DNA of 63,660 nt, from positions 1 through 63,660 of the forward strand of contig NZ_CALAEQ010000159.1 in the NCBI RefSeq assembly GCF_937891065.1, given 5' to 3'. The notes beneath the pieces were generated by a model, which was not told the origin of the DNA, ran no database searches, and saw nothing but the letters and a program-made list of their open reading frames with translations. This document shows positions 18,146 to 27,221 of this stretch, one piece after another. The position numbers and the translations under genes were made by a program. Source of the DNA: an uncultured Lutibacter sp. GTDB lineage: Bacteria; Bacteroidota; Bacteroidia; Flavobacteriales; Flavobacteriaceae. Every line of letters begins with the position of its first letter. Position 1 is the stretch's first letter.

Positions 18146-18757
18146 TTATTTAATTTTTATTGAAAACATTTCTTGTTCTTTGATTGCCCCAACAAGAATA
18201 TCATTTTCAACCACTCTACCAACACCCGCAGGAGTTCCAGTAAAAATAATGTCGCCTTTTTTTAATGTGAAAAATTGAGAAACATAAGCAATAAGTTCAT
18301 CTATTTTCCAAAGCATTGCATTTGTATTTCCTTCTTGTACTAACATATCATTTTTATGAAGCGAAAACTTTAAGTTGGTTAAATCTTCCAAATTTTCTTT
18401 TGGTATAAATTCACCAATAACAGCACTTCCATCAAAAGCTTTGGCTTTTTCCCAAGGCAAACCTTTCTCTTTACATTTATCTTGTATATCACGCGCAGTA
18501 AAATCGATTCCTAAACCAATTTCATCGTAATATTTATTGGCAAATTTTTCATCAATATATTTTCCAACTTTATTTATTTTTACTAATATTTCAACTTCAT
18601 AATGAATATCATTAGAAAAAGGCGGAATAAAAAAAGGCTGATTTTTAGCCAAAATTGAAGAATCTGGTTTTAAAAATATTACCGGATTTTCTGGTTTTTC
18701 ATTTGCTAATTCTTCAATGTGCTTTGCGTAATTACGTCCAATGCAAATTATTTTCAT
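18146..18757 (-). CDS. fumarylacetoacetate hydrolase family protein
   Basis: A 203-residue FAH-fold enzyme starting MKIICIGRNYAKHIEEL. The metal-binding HYEVE (about 51-55) and the IDFTARD/KAFDGSAVIG and FTGTPAGVG segments are typical of short FAH members such as acylpyruvate hydrolase or oxaloacetate decarboxylase (YcgM/FAHD1 type). The substrate cannot be decided. It lies 26 bases downstream of menB and may be cotranscribed with it. Confidence 0.88.
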   Translation of the reverse strand: MKIICIGRNYAKHIEELANEKPENPVIFLKPDSSILAKNQPFFIPPFSNDIHYEVEILVKINKVGKYIDEKFANKYYDEIGLGIDFTARDIQDKCKEKGLPWEKAKAFDGSAVIGEFIPKENLEDLTNLKFSLHKNDMLVQEGNTNAMLWKIDELIAYVSQFFTLKKGDIIFTGTPAGVGRVVENDILVGAIKEQEMFSIKIK

Positions 18758-18783
18758 AAATTTCTTTATTAATTGTCAATTAT

Positions 18784-19623
18784 TTATGGAATCCATTTTT
18801 TCTCAAAATTAGGTGCACGCTTTTCCAAAAAGGCATTTCTTCCTTCTTTTGCTTCATCTGTCATATAAGCCAAACGCGTTGCTTCACCTGCAAAAACCTG
18901 TTGCCCTACCATACCATCATCAGTTAAATTCATAGCAAATTTCAGCATTCTAATTGAAGTTGGAGATTTTGCCAATATTTCCTGAGCCCATTCATAAGCT
19001 GTATTTTCTAATTCATCGTGAGGAATTACTGCATTTACCATTCCCATTTCATAAGCTTCTTGAGCTGAATAATTTCTTCCTAAGAAAAATATTTCGCGAG
19101 CCTTTTTTTGACCAACCATTTTTGCCAAATATGCAGAACCGTAACCTCCATCAAAACTTGTAACATCGGCATCAGTTTGTTTAAAAATTGCATGCTCTTT
19201 ACTTGCTAAAGATAAATCACAAACTACATGCAAACTATGTCCGCCACCAACAGCCCAACCTGGAACCACAGCAATTACTGGTTTTGGCATAAAACGAATT
19301 AAACGTTGAACTTCCAATATATTTAAACGATGATAGCCATCTTCACCTACATAACCTTGATGACCTCGTGCTTTTTGATCTCCACCACTACAAAACGAAT
19401 AAACCCCATCTTTAGTTGAAGGTCCTTCAGCAGAAAGTAACACAACACCTATTGAAGTATCTTCTTGAGCATCATAAAAAGCATCATACAATTCTTTCGT
19501 AGTTTTTGGTCTGAAAGCATTTCTAACGTCAGGCCTATTAAAAGCTATACGAGCAACTCCATTACATTTTTTATAGGTGATATCTTCAAATTCTTTTACC
19601 GTTACCCAATTTATTTCTTTCAT
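18784..19623 (-). CDS. menB: 1,4-dihydroxy-2-naphthoyl-CoA synthase
   Basis: A 279-residue crotonase-fold enzyme closing the second ring in menaquinone synthesis. FCSGGDQKARG (about 77-87), the VVPGWAVGGGHSLHVVCDLS oxyanion-hole region and SFDGGYGSAYLAKMVGQKKA are diagnostic of MenB. Length is typical. Menaquinone is the main respiratory quinone of this lineage and feeds electrons towards terminal oxidases such as the cbb3 enzyme encoded elsewhere in the window. No other men gene is nearby. Confidence 0.95.
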   Translation of the reverse strand: MKEINWVTVKEFEDITYKKCNGVARIAFNRPDVRNAFRPKTTKELYDAFYDAQEDTSIGVVLLSAEGPSTKDGVYSFCSGGDQKARGHQGYVGEDGYHRLNILEVQRLIRFMPKPVIAVVPGWAVGGGHSLHVVCDLSLASKEHAIFKQTDADVTSFDGGYGSAYLAKMVGQKKAREIFFLGRNYSAQEAYEMGMVNAVIPHDELENTAYEWAQEILAKSPTSIRMLKFAMNLTDDGMVGQQVFAGEATRLAYMTDEAKEGRNAFLEKRAPNFEKKWIP

Positions 19624-19740
19624 TTTTGATAAATTTATGCGTAAAAATAAATTATTTTAATGGTTTAAAAAATTAATAATTTAAAAGATTATGAATGTTA
19701 TTTTTTAAAATGAAAAGAATTACCTTAGTAAATAAAATTG

Positions 19741-19748
19741 TAATTTTG
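19741..19748 (+). promoter_or_regulatory. -7 box of the GAF-domain gene
   Basis: TAATTTTG followed by C on the plus strand, 50 bases before the start codon, fits TAnnTTTG. Confidence 0.45.
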
Positions 19749-19798
19749 CCATATATTTAGCGACGAAGCTTACTATACATCGATTTAAAATATTACAG

Positions 19799-22192
19799 AT
19801 GAAAATAATTCCTTCAAATTATACTAAAACTACAGATTTACCTTTAAAGCAAAAAATTAGTTTTGAAGCTATATTTGAATATCTTGAAGAAACAGCAAAA
19901 GACAAAAATAATTATTTACACTCTTCCGCTACTCAACTATTAGAAGAATATAAAGATCTTACCATATTAAGAGAAGGTTTTGAAGATTTTAGCTACTTAG
20001 ATATATACCGAAAAGAAATTGGTAAATTATTAGATATTTTATTCCCTGATCTATTACAAAGCAATGAAATAAAGGCAGCAAGCATACCTTTTGAGTTTAC
20101 AACTTTTAAACTTTCAAAACGGTTTCAACAAATACTGGATGATGCTGGAGATGACTTTGAATTAAAATTGCGCAATTTTGAAGAATCTAACATTTATATA
20201 CTTGCTTGTACATTTATATTAGCATACCACTATAATGTGAAGATAGATTTTGGAAGACCATTTTTTTATGATATACCAAACCTAAAAACGGGTATCACTA
20301 AACATTACAGAACATTATTTAATGGTGATTTTTTTAAAGTAAAACCTTTAAAAGACACAAAACTTATTACAGATGAAGATGTAAAAATCTTATTAGATAA
20401 CTTTAATAATATTGATGTTTGGAGAGAGAAATTCCCACCTAACAGCTATGAATTTAAAGGGTTTGGTATTGTGAATTTATTTGATGTAACTTCAGATCAA
20501 TCATTATCTAATCTTAGAGAAAACCTACTTAAAAAAGATCAACATGGTTTTTCTGAATTAGAAAATAGCATCTCTAATTTATATAGTTCAAACACTATAA
20601 AAATTGGATTTTCCACTTATAATTCAAATAATGATGGATTACAATTTAAAAACTATAAAAAAGAGCAAAGTTTTATTCAATTAGATGATTGCTCAACCAA
20701 AGAATGTAAGGATTTTTTCTGTGGAGGAATTATTAATAAAGTTTTTAAAAATAATGAACTATTAGCAATTTCAGATATTGAAAAATATGGTAGAAATACT
20801 GACTACAATGGATTTTACAAAGTTTTAAAAAGTCAAAATATATTAAGTGTAATTTTAGTTCCATTACAATTAAAAGAAGGTTTATTGGGTGTTTTAGAAT
20901 TAGTTTCAACAAAAAAATATGAACTAAACTCTATAAATGCCTACAAACTTGAAGATGTTGTTCCTGTATTTAAAATTGCAGTTAAACGATATATGGAAGA
21001 GTTTGAAAACTCTCTAGAATCTGTTATTCAAGAAAATTACACTTCTTTACACCCTACTGTTAAGTGGAAATTTTATGAACAAGCTGAAAATTATCTTTTT
21101 AACTTAAAGGCTGGGAATAAAACTTCAACAAATTTAAAAAGTATCGTTTTTGAAAATGTTATTCCTTTATATGGTCAAAGTGATATTAAAGGTTCTTCAA
21201 CCGCTAGAAATAATGCAATTCAGGCAGATTTAATTAAACAACTTAAACTTGCTTCAATTGTAATTGAAAGAGCAGCTGCTTTATTTAATCTTCCAATTTA
21301 TAGTGACTTATTATTTAGAATTGAGGAATGCTTAGTTAACATAAAAAAAGGGCTAAACTCTGGAGATGAAGTATCTCTAACTGATTTCTTAAAAAAAGAA
21401 ATTTACCCTGTATTTAACCATTTAAAAACTTTAGATAAAAGTTTAAAAGAAGAAGTAGATAATTACACGAAACAAATTGACCCACAACTTCAAGTTGTTT
21501 ATGATAAGAGGAAAAAATATGAGGAAAGTGTCACTATTTTAAATGATGAACTTGCTAAATTTATCGATAGTAAACAGGTAGAAGCTCAAAAAATGTTTCC
21601 ACATTATTTTGAGCGTTACAAAACAGATGGTATAGACTATAACATGTACATTGGACAGTCTTTAGTACAAAACTCCGTTTATAATGAAATGTATTTGCAC
21701 AACCTTAGGCTTTGGCAATTACAATTAATGTGTGAAGTAGAAAATATTGCTCATAACTTAAAAGATTCCTTAGAGCATCCTTTAGAAATAGCATCGCTAA
21801 TATTAGTACATAGTACTCCTTTAGCTATTAAATTTAGAATGGATGAAAAGAAATTTGATGTTGATGGCGCTTATAATATTAGGTATGAAATTATTAAAAA
21901 ACGTATTGATAAAGCTCTTATAAAAAACACTACTGAAAGGTTAACTCAACCGGGGAAAATAGCCATTGTTTACAGTCAAAAAAGTGATGCTGATGAATAT
22001 ATAAAATACATTAAACATCTTCAATCAAAAAAACAATTACTACCTACCATTGAAAATGTTGAATTAAAAGATTTACAAGGTGTATTTGGGTTAAAAGCAC
22101 TAAGAGTTTCCGTTAATTATAATAACACTTCAGAAGATACAATAACACTTAATGATTTAATGAATGTTATAAAAGATGAAACTTTAAATTAA
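19799..22192 (+). CDS. large GAF-domain protein, function unknown
   Basis: A 797-residue soluble protein. Only one region looks like a known fold: a GAF-like domain near residues 300-400, including NILSVILVPLQLKEGLLGVLELVS. The N-terminal 260 residues and the helical C-terminal 380 residues match nothing I recognise; the latter has long charged helices and no histidine-kinase H-box, HATPase motif or DNA-binding motif. Paired cysteines in STKECKDFFCGG lie before the GAF region. Homologs of similar architecture seem to be common in Flavobacteriaceae. It is convergent with the HD-PYCTM gene, 17 bases apart. Confidence 0.6.
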   Translation: MKIIPSNYTKTTDLPLKQKISFEAIFEYLEETAKDKNNYLHSSATQLLEEYKDLTILREGFEDFSYLDIYRKEIGKLLDILFPDLLQSNEIKAASIPFEFTTFKLSKRFQQILDDAGDDFELKLRNFEESNIYILACTFILAYHYNVKIDFGRPFFYDIPNLKTGITKHYRTLFNGDFFKVKPLKDTKLITDEDVKILLDNFNNIDVWREKFPPNSYEFKGFGIVNLFDVTSDQSLSNLRENLLKKDQHGFSELENSISNLYSSNTIKIGFSTYNSNNDGLQFKNYKKEQSFIQLDDCSTKECKDFFCGGIINKVFKNNELLAISDIEKYGRNTDYNGFYKVLKSQNILSVILVPLQLKEGLLGVLELVSTKKYELNSINAYKLEDVVPVFKIAVKRYMEEFENSLESVIQENYTSLHPTVKWKFYEQAENYLFNLKAGNKTSTNLKSIVFENVIPLYGQSDIKGSSTARNNAIQADLIKQLKLASIVIERAAALFNLPIYSDLLFRIEECLVNIKKGLNSGDEVSLTDFLKKEIYPVFNHLKTLDKSLKEEVDNYTKQIDPQLQVVYDKRKKYEESVTILNDELAKFIDSKQVEAQKMFPHYFERYKTDGIDYNMYIGQSLVQNSVYNEMYLHNLRLWQLQLMCEVENIAHNLKDSLEHPLEIASLILVHSTPLAIKFRMDEKKFDVDGAYNIRYEIIKKRIDKALIKNTTERLTQPGKIAIVYSQKSDADEYIKYIKHLQSKKQLLPTIENVELKDLQGVFGLKALRVSVNYNNTSEDTITLNDLMNVIKDETLN

Positions 22193-22209
22193 TTTACAAT
22201 TTCTTAAAA

Positions 22210-23424
22210 TTAAGAGTTTTTCATTAGTTGGAAAGCTATAATAAAAGTAATTACAGAAGCAATAATTCCTATCATAAAAATATTATAAGCTATTCTTAAC
22301 AACCTGTATTTTTTATCAAGTACAATACCTAAAAAATACAAATCTTTCATTAAAGATTTGTATAAATAATCTCTGTCGTTCATCAATTCCGTCATTCCAA
22401 CTTGAAAATCCTCTAAAGGCATTTTATGGAAATTTCCAAAAAATAATAAATTCACTTTTCTATCTTCAACATCTTTTTTTGTAAAAGTACCAGAGGTTAC
22501 TTTTGGACGGGTTGATAATATTGAAAATATCATGGTTACAACCGAAACAAATAAAAATAACATAGTAGGATAAATAAGATAATAATTATCTGCTTTATCC
22601 AATTTAGGAAACAATGTAGACAGTGCTATTGAAAGAATAATTGCACTAACAGAAAGCAAAATATTTGCTTTTGTATCTGCAATATCACTTAATTTAATAT
22701 GATTTTTAAGCGTTACCCGAAACAGTGTTTCTATTCCTCTTTCTGGTCGTTCAATTTTATCTTTTTTAAGTTTTAATAACTCTTTTTTAGAGTTGGATTT
22801 AATATTTGAATCTTCACTTTTAGCAATCGTTTTTTTCAAATCTTTTTTAACCTTTAACCAATTCGCAGTTTTATTTGAATTTAGTTTGTTAAAAGCATAA
22901 TTTGTAAAATACTTGTGGTTACTTAAAAATTGTTCATTTTCAGTAAACCATTCAATATCAGTTAAATGCTTATTACATAACAATTCCCATTCTGATCGAA
23001 GTAAATTTGCCTTTTCAAAAAAAGTATCAGTTCCTAAATGGTACAAATCGGCATCACAAATAATTTCTTCTAATTTGTTCTTTGGATTTTGAGGCATTTT
23101 GGTTGCATCAATACAGCTTAATACTTTATTTATTTTTTCTTCAGAAAAATTAATAGCCTCCAAATAATCCTTGGCAATTTTTTTACTTTTTTCTTCATGC
23201 TTTTCAAAAGAATTAATAAATCCTGTATCATGAAACCAAGCAGTTATTAACAAAATTTCTAAATCTTCTTCTGTAACATTTTCGGCCAATGCAATTTCAT
23301 TTACAGCATTTACAACATTTACGGTATGATTAAAATTATGATAAACTACCTGCGATGAAAGTTGGTTTTTAGTTAATTGAAAAACATAACTTTTTATTTC
23401 CTTAAAAAAATCGGATTCTAACAT
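22210..23424 (-). CDS. HD-domain protein with Pycsar-effector-like membrane domain
   Basis: A 404-residue two-part protein. Residues 1-190 form an HD metal-dependent phosphohydrolase: His in YHNFNHT (about 28-34), the HD pair in AWFHDTGF (about 62-69) and Asp in CDADLYHLG (about 124) are intact. After a Lys-rich linker (about 195-235), residues 240-404 match the PYCTM (Pycsar effector, DUF5706) layout: a LKNHIKLSDIADTKANILLS start, two membrane helices, a soluble loop and a last helix near the C-terminus. In Pycsar defence this domain is the membrane effector triggered by cyclic CMP or UMP. No nucleotide cyclase gene is adjacent, so defence is unproven; fusion to a phosphodiesterase-like HD domain suggests cyclic-nucleotide control. 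Confidence 0.82.
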   Translation of the reverse strand: MLESDFFKEIKSYVFQLTKNQLSSQVVYHNFNHTVNVVNAVNEIALAENVTEEDLEILLITAWFHDTGFINSFEKHEEKSKKIAKDYLEAINFSEEKINKVLSCIDATKMPQNPKNKLEEIICDADLYHLGTDTFFEKANLLRSEWELLCNKHLTDIEWFTENEQFLSNHKYFTNYAFNKLNSNKTANWLKVKKDLKKTIAKSEDSNIKSNSKKELLKLKKDKIERPERGIETLFRVTLKNHIKLSDIADTKANILLSVSAIILSIALSTLFPKLDKADNYYLIYPTMLFLFVSVVTMIFSILSTRPKVTSGTFTKKDVEDRKVNLLFFGNFHKMPLEDFQVGMTELMNDRDYLYKSLMKDLYFLGIVLDKKYRLLRIAYNIFMIGIIASVITFIIAFQLMKNS

Positions 23425-23495
23425 GTCAAAATATTAAGTATTCCCCAAAAATACATAAAATTATGTACTTTTAGACTTTCAAAATTAGGATATAA

Positions 23496-26400
23496 ATGCA
23501 AACGTATTTTAAACATCTATTATATTTTTTAACTATTAGTTTTCTAGTATCGAGCTGCGCTACTTATAATGCTCAGTATACAAACGATAATTGGAAAACT
23601 GAAATTGATACATTAACAGATGATTCTGAAATTGAGCACTCATTTTATTTTATTGGTGATGCCGGTAATGCTGCCTTAAATAAAGATTTATTACATTTTA
23701 ATTTATTAAAAGAAGAATTAGTTACTGCTTCCAAAAAATCGACTGTTTTATTTTTGGGTGATAACATTTATGAAAAAGGATTACCAAAAAAAGAAGATTC
23801 AGAGCGTGATTTAGCTGAACATCGATTAAATGCACAATTAAAATTGGTTGAAAACTATAAAGGGCAAACCATTTTTATTCCTGGTAACCATGATTATTAC
23901 AGCAACGGAATTGAAGGTCTTGCACGTCAAGAAAAATATATTACTAAAAAACTTCAAAATAAAAATACTTTTTTACCCAAAAATGGTTGTGCCATTGAAA
24001 AAGTGAATATTTCAGAAAATATTGTTTTAATTATTATTGATTCACAATGGTATTTAGAAAACTGGGATAACAACCCAACTATGAATGATGATTGTGAAAT
24101 TAAAACACGAAAACATTTTTTTAGTGAATTTGAAAGTCTAATCAAAAAAAATGAAGATAAAACAACGCTAGTTGCAATTCACCATCCAATGTTTAGTAAT
24201 GGCTCCCATAATGGGCAATACTCGCTTAAACAACAACTATACCCAATAAACAATAAAATTCCTTTACCATTATTGGGCTCTCTAGCCAATTTATTACGAA
24301 AAACAAGTGGTGCTTCACCACAGGACATGATGAATCCTTTATATAGAGAACTTAAAAATAGATTGGTTACGCTATCTCAAAAAAATAAAAATATTATTTT
24401 TGTTTCTGGTCATGACCATAATTTGCAATACATTTTTAAAGATAATATTCCACAAATAATTAGTGGTTCTGGCTCAAAAACTTCGGCTACAAGAAATATA
24501 AATGGTGGCCATTTTTCATTTGGAGGTTTAGGATATGCAAAATTAACAGTATACAAAAATGGCTCTTCCTGGGTTGATTATTATACTGAAGAAGAGGGGA
24601 AACAAAAACTACTTTTTAAAACTGAAATTAAACCAGCAGACATAAGTAAACACAAAATTAATTTCTCATCAAATTTCCCTAAAGTTGTTTCTGCTTCAAT
24701 TTATGAAGAAAAAGAGGTTTCAAAGGGGGAATTTTATAAAAGCTTATGGGGCAAACACTATAGAAAGTATTACGGTACAAAAATTTTAGCACCAACAGTT
24801 CTTTTAGATACTTTATTTGGTGGGTTAACACCTGTTAGAAAAGGTGGAGGAAACCAATCCCGTTCTCTTCGATTAGAAGATAAAAACGGAAAAGAATATG
24901 TTATGAGGGCTTTACGTAAAAGTGCTACTCAATATTTACAAGCTGTTGCTTTTAAAAACCAATATATTGAAGGGCAATTTGACAATACACTTACTGAAAA
25001 TTTATTGTTAGATATTTATACAACCGCACATCCTTATGCACCATTTACAATTGGGAAATTAGCTGATGCCGCTAACATTTATCACACAAACCCTACATTG
25101 TATTACATTCCAAAACAAAATGCGTTACTTGACTTTAATACTGATTATGGAGATGAATTATATATGATAGAAGAACGTGCAGCATCAGGCCATGGTAATT
25201 TAGAAAGTTTTGGATATTCAAACAAGTTGATTAGTACTTCAGATTTATTAAAAAACTTACGAAAATCTGATGATAATTCTCTAGATGAAGAAAGCTATAT
25301 AAGAGCCCGTTTGTTTGATATGCTAATTGGTGATTGGGATAGACACGAAGACCAATGGCGCTGGGCTGAATTTAAAGATGGTGAAAAAACTATTTATAAA
25401 CCTGTTCCAAGAGACAGAGATCAGGCATTTTCAAAATACGATGGGTTTATTTTAGGCTTTTTAACACGTGCAATTCCAACATTAAAATTAATGCAAGTGT
25501 ATGATGATGAAATGAGAAGTGTTAAGTGGTTTAATTTAGAGCCTTACCCATTAGACAAAGCTCTTATTAATATATCAACATATAAAAATTGGAAAGAACA
25601 AGTACAATATCTTCAAGATAATATTACTGATGAAGATATTGAAAACGCTTTTAATGAAATGCCTGATGAAGTAAAAGATAAAACTATTTCGGATATTAAA
25701 TTAAAATTAAAAGGTCGCCTTAAAAACTTACAAAAAATTGCTAAAGTATATCAGCAGCATTTATCAAAATATGCTGTTATAAAAGGAACTGATAAAGATA
25801 ATTGGTTTGATATTGAGCGATTACAAGGTGGAAAAACTTTAATAAAAGTTTTCAATATTAAAAATGGTGAAAAAGGAAGCCAAATATTTGAGAATAGCTA
25901 TTCTAAAAACGAAACCAAAGAAATATGGGTGTATGGCTTAGATGATAAAGATGTTTTTAATGTAACTGGTGTAAAAAATATTATAATTCCTATACGTATT
26001 ATTGGAGGACAAAACAATGATACATATAATATTGAGAATGGAAAAAAAGTTACCTTGTACGATTATAAAACAAAAAAAAATACTTTCAAAACCACCAAAG
26101 GCAAACAAAAACTATTTAATAATTATGATGCAAACTCATACAATTATAAAAAATTGAAGTACAGCCAAAATCAATTAATCCCAGCAATAGGATCTAATCC
26201 AGATGATGGATTTAAAATTGGAATTAATAATGTTTTTACGATATATGGTTTTGAAAGGAATCCATTTACGCAGCAACACACTTTAAATGCAGCTTACTTT
26301 TTTGCAAACAAAGGTTTTGATTTAAAATACAATGCTGAATTTGCTTCTATTTTTAATAATTGGAATTTTTTAATAGAAACTGAATATACAAGCCCTAATT

Positions 26401-27197
26401 ATACTATAAATTATTTTGGACAAGGTAATGAAACTATAAATTATGAAGACGAATTTGATGAAGATTATAATAGAGTTCGTTTAAGTACGTATGCTGCAGA
26501 CCCATCATTAATATGGAACGGACGCATGGGAGCAAAATTTAAAATTGGTGGAATATTTGAGAGTATTGAAGTTGAAAAAACAGCAAATAGATATATTAAT
26601 ACTATTAATTACATATTAGATAAAAGGAAAACATATATAGGAGCTAAAACTTCGTATTCATATGATAACTATGATACTAAAGCATTTCCTACAACTGGAA
26701 TGAGTTTTTCAATTGAAACTGGTTGGAAAAGTAATATTGATAATCAAAAAGAAAATCACGCCTACATTGTACCATCGTTAAGTATTAATCACAAAATTAC
26801 ATCAAACGGAAAAATTGTTTTTGCAACAAAATTTAAAAGTAATATAATAATTGGTGATAATTTTGAGTTCTATAATGCAGCAAGCATTGGTGGTTATGAC
26901 GGGTTACGAGGATATAGAAATCAACGTTTTTCTGGTAACAAATCATTTTACCAAAACACTGATATACGCTTTAACTTAAAAAAAGTTAAAACCAACTTAT
27001 TACCTCTTCAAATAGGTTTATTTGGAGGTTTTGATTACGGAAGAATTTGGTTAGAAAATGAAAATTCAAAAGATTGGAAAACATCGTACGGTGCTGGATT
27101 TTGGTTAGTAGGTGCCGAAATGATTAATTTAAACTTATCCGTATTTAATGCCAAAGATGGCCCTTATGTTAGGTTTGGTTTAGGTTTTGGATTTTAA
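23496..27197 (+). CDS. outer-membrane lipoprotein: calcineurin-like phosphoesterase plus C-terminal beta-barrel
   Basis: A 1233-residue protein. A lipoprotein signal ends in VSSCA (Cys22). Residues 45-330 are a metallophosphoesterase: GDAG, GDNIYEKG, GNHDYY, the His in AIHHPMFSNGSH and GHDHN. Residues about 880-1233 are a BamA/TamA-like (surface antigen D15) outer-membrane barrel with alternating aromatic strands, a GYDGLRGYRNQRF motif and a C-terminal phenylalanine. Between them, residues about 440-660 contain GGGNQSRSLRLEDKNGKEY, VMRALRKSA, IGDWDRHEDQW and PRDRDQAF, which look like an atypical kinase fold. First gene of an operon with the next two genes (gaps of 24 and 7 bases). Substrate unknown. 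Confidence 0.85.
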   Translation: MQTYFKHLLYFLTISFLVSSCATYNAQYTNDNWKTEIDTLTDDSEIEHSFYFIGDAGNAALNKDLLHFNLLKEELVTASKKSTVLFLGDNIYEKGLPKKEDSERDLAEHRLNAQLKLVENYKGQTIFIPGNHDYYSNGIEGLARQEKYITKKLQNKNTFLPKNGCAIEKVNISENIVLIIIDSQWYLENWDNNPTMNDDCEIKTRKHFFSEFESLIKKNEDKTTLVAIHHPMFSNGSHNGQYSLKQQLYPINNKIPLPLLGSLANLLRKTSGASPQDMMNPLYRELKNRLVTLSQKNKNIIFVSGHDHNLQYIFKDNIPQIISGSGSKTSATRNINGGHFSFGGLGYAKLTVYKNGSSWVDYYTEEEGKQKLLFKTEIKPADISKHKINFSSNFPKVVSASIYEEKEVSKGEFYKSLWGKHYRKYYGTKILAPTVLLDTLFGGLTPVRKGGGNQSRSLRLEDKNGKEYVMRALRKSATQYLQAVAFKNQYIEGQFDNTLTENLLLDIYTTAHPYAPFTIGKLADAANIYHTNPTLYYIPKQNALLDFNTDYGDELYMIEERAASGHGNLESFGYSNKLISTSDLLKNLRKSDDNSLDEESYIRARLFDMLIGDWDRHEDQWRWAEFKDGEKTIYKPVPRDRDQAFSKYDGFILGFLTRAIPTLKLMQVYDDEMRSVKWFNLEPYPLDKALINISTYKNWKEQVQYLQDNITDEDIENAFNEMPDEVKDKTISDIKLKLKGRLKNLQKIAKVYQQHLSKYAVIKGTDKDNWFDIERLQGGKTLIKVFNIKNGEKGSQIFENSYSKNETKEIWVYGLDDKDVFNVTGVKNIIIPIRIIGGQNNDTYNIENGKKVTLYDYKTKKNTFKTTKGKQKLFNNYDANSYNYKKLKYSQNQLIPAIGSNPDDGFKIGINNVFTIYGFERNPFTQQHTLNAAYFFANKGFDLKYNAEFASIFNNWNFLIETEYTSPNYTINYFGQGNETINYEDEFDEDYNRVRLSTYAADPSLIWNGRMGAKFKIGGIFESIEVEKTANRYINTINYILDKRKTYIGAKTSYSYDNYDTKAFPTTGMSFSIETGWKSNIDNQKENHAYIVPSLSINHKITSNGKIVFATKFKSNIIIGDNFEFYNAASIGGYDGLRGYRNQRFSGNKSFYQNTDIRFNLKKVKTNLLPLQIGLFGGFDYGRIWLENENSKDWKTSYGAGFWLVGAEMINLNLSVFNAKDGPYVRFGLGFGF

Positions 27198-27221
27198 TAA
27201 AAATATTTAAAAAAATAAGAC

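Noticed and set aside
22210-23424. Complete Pycsar defence system
   Set aside because: Only the effector-like domain is present; neither neighbour is a nucleotide cyclase.
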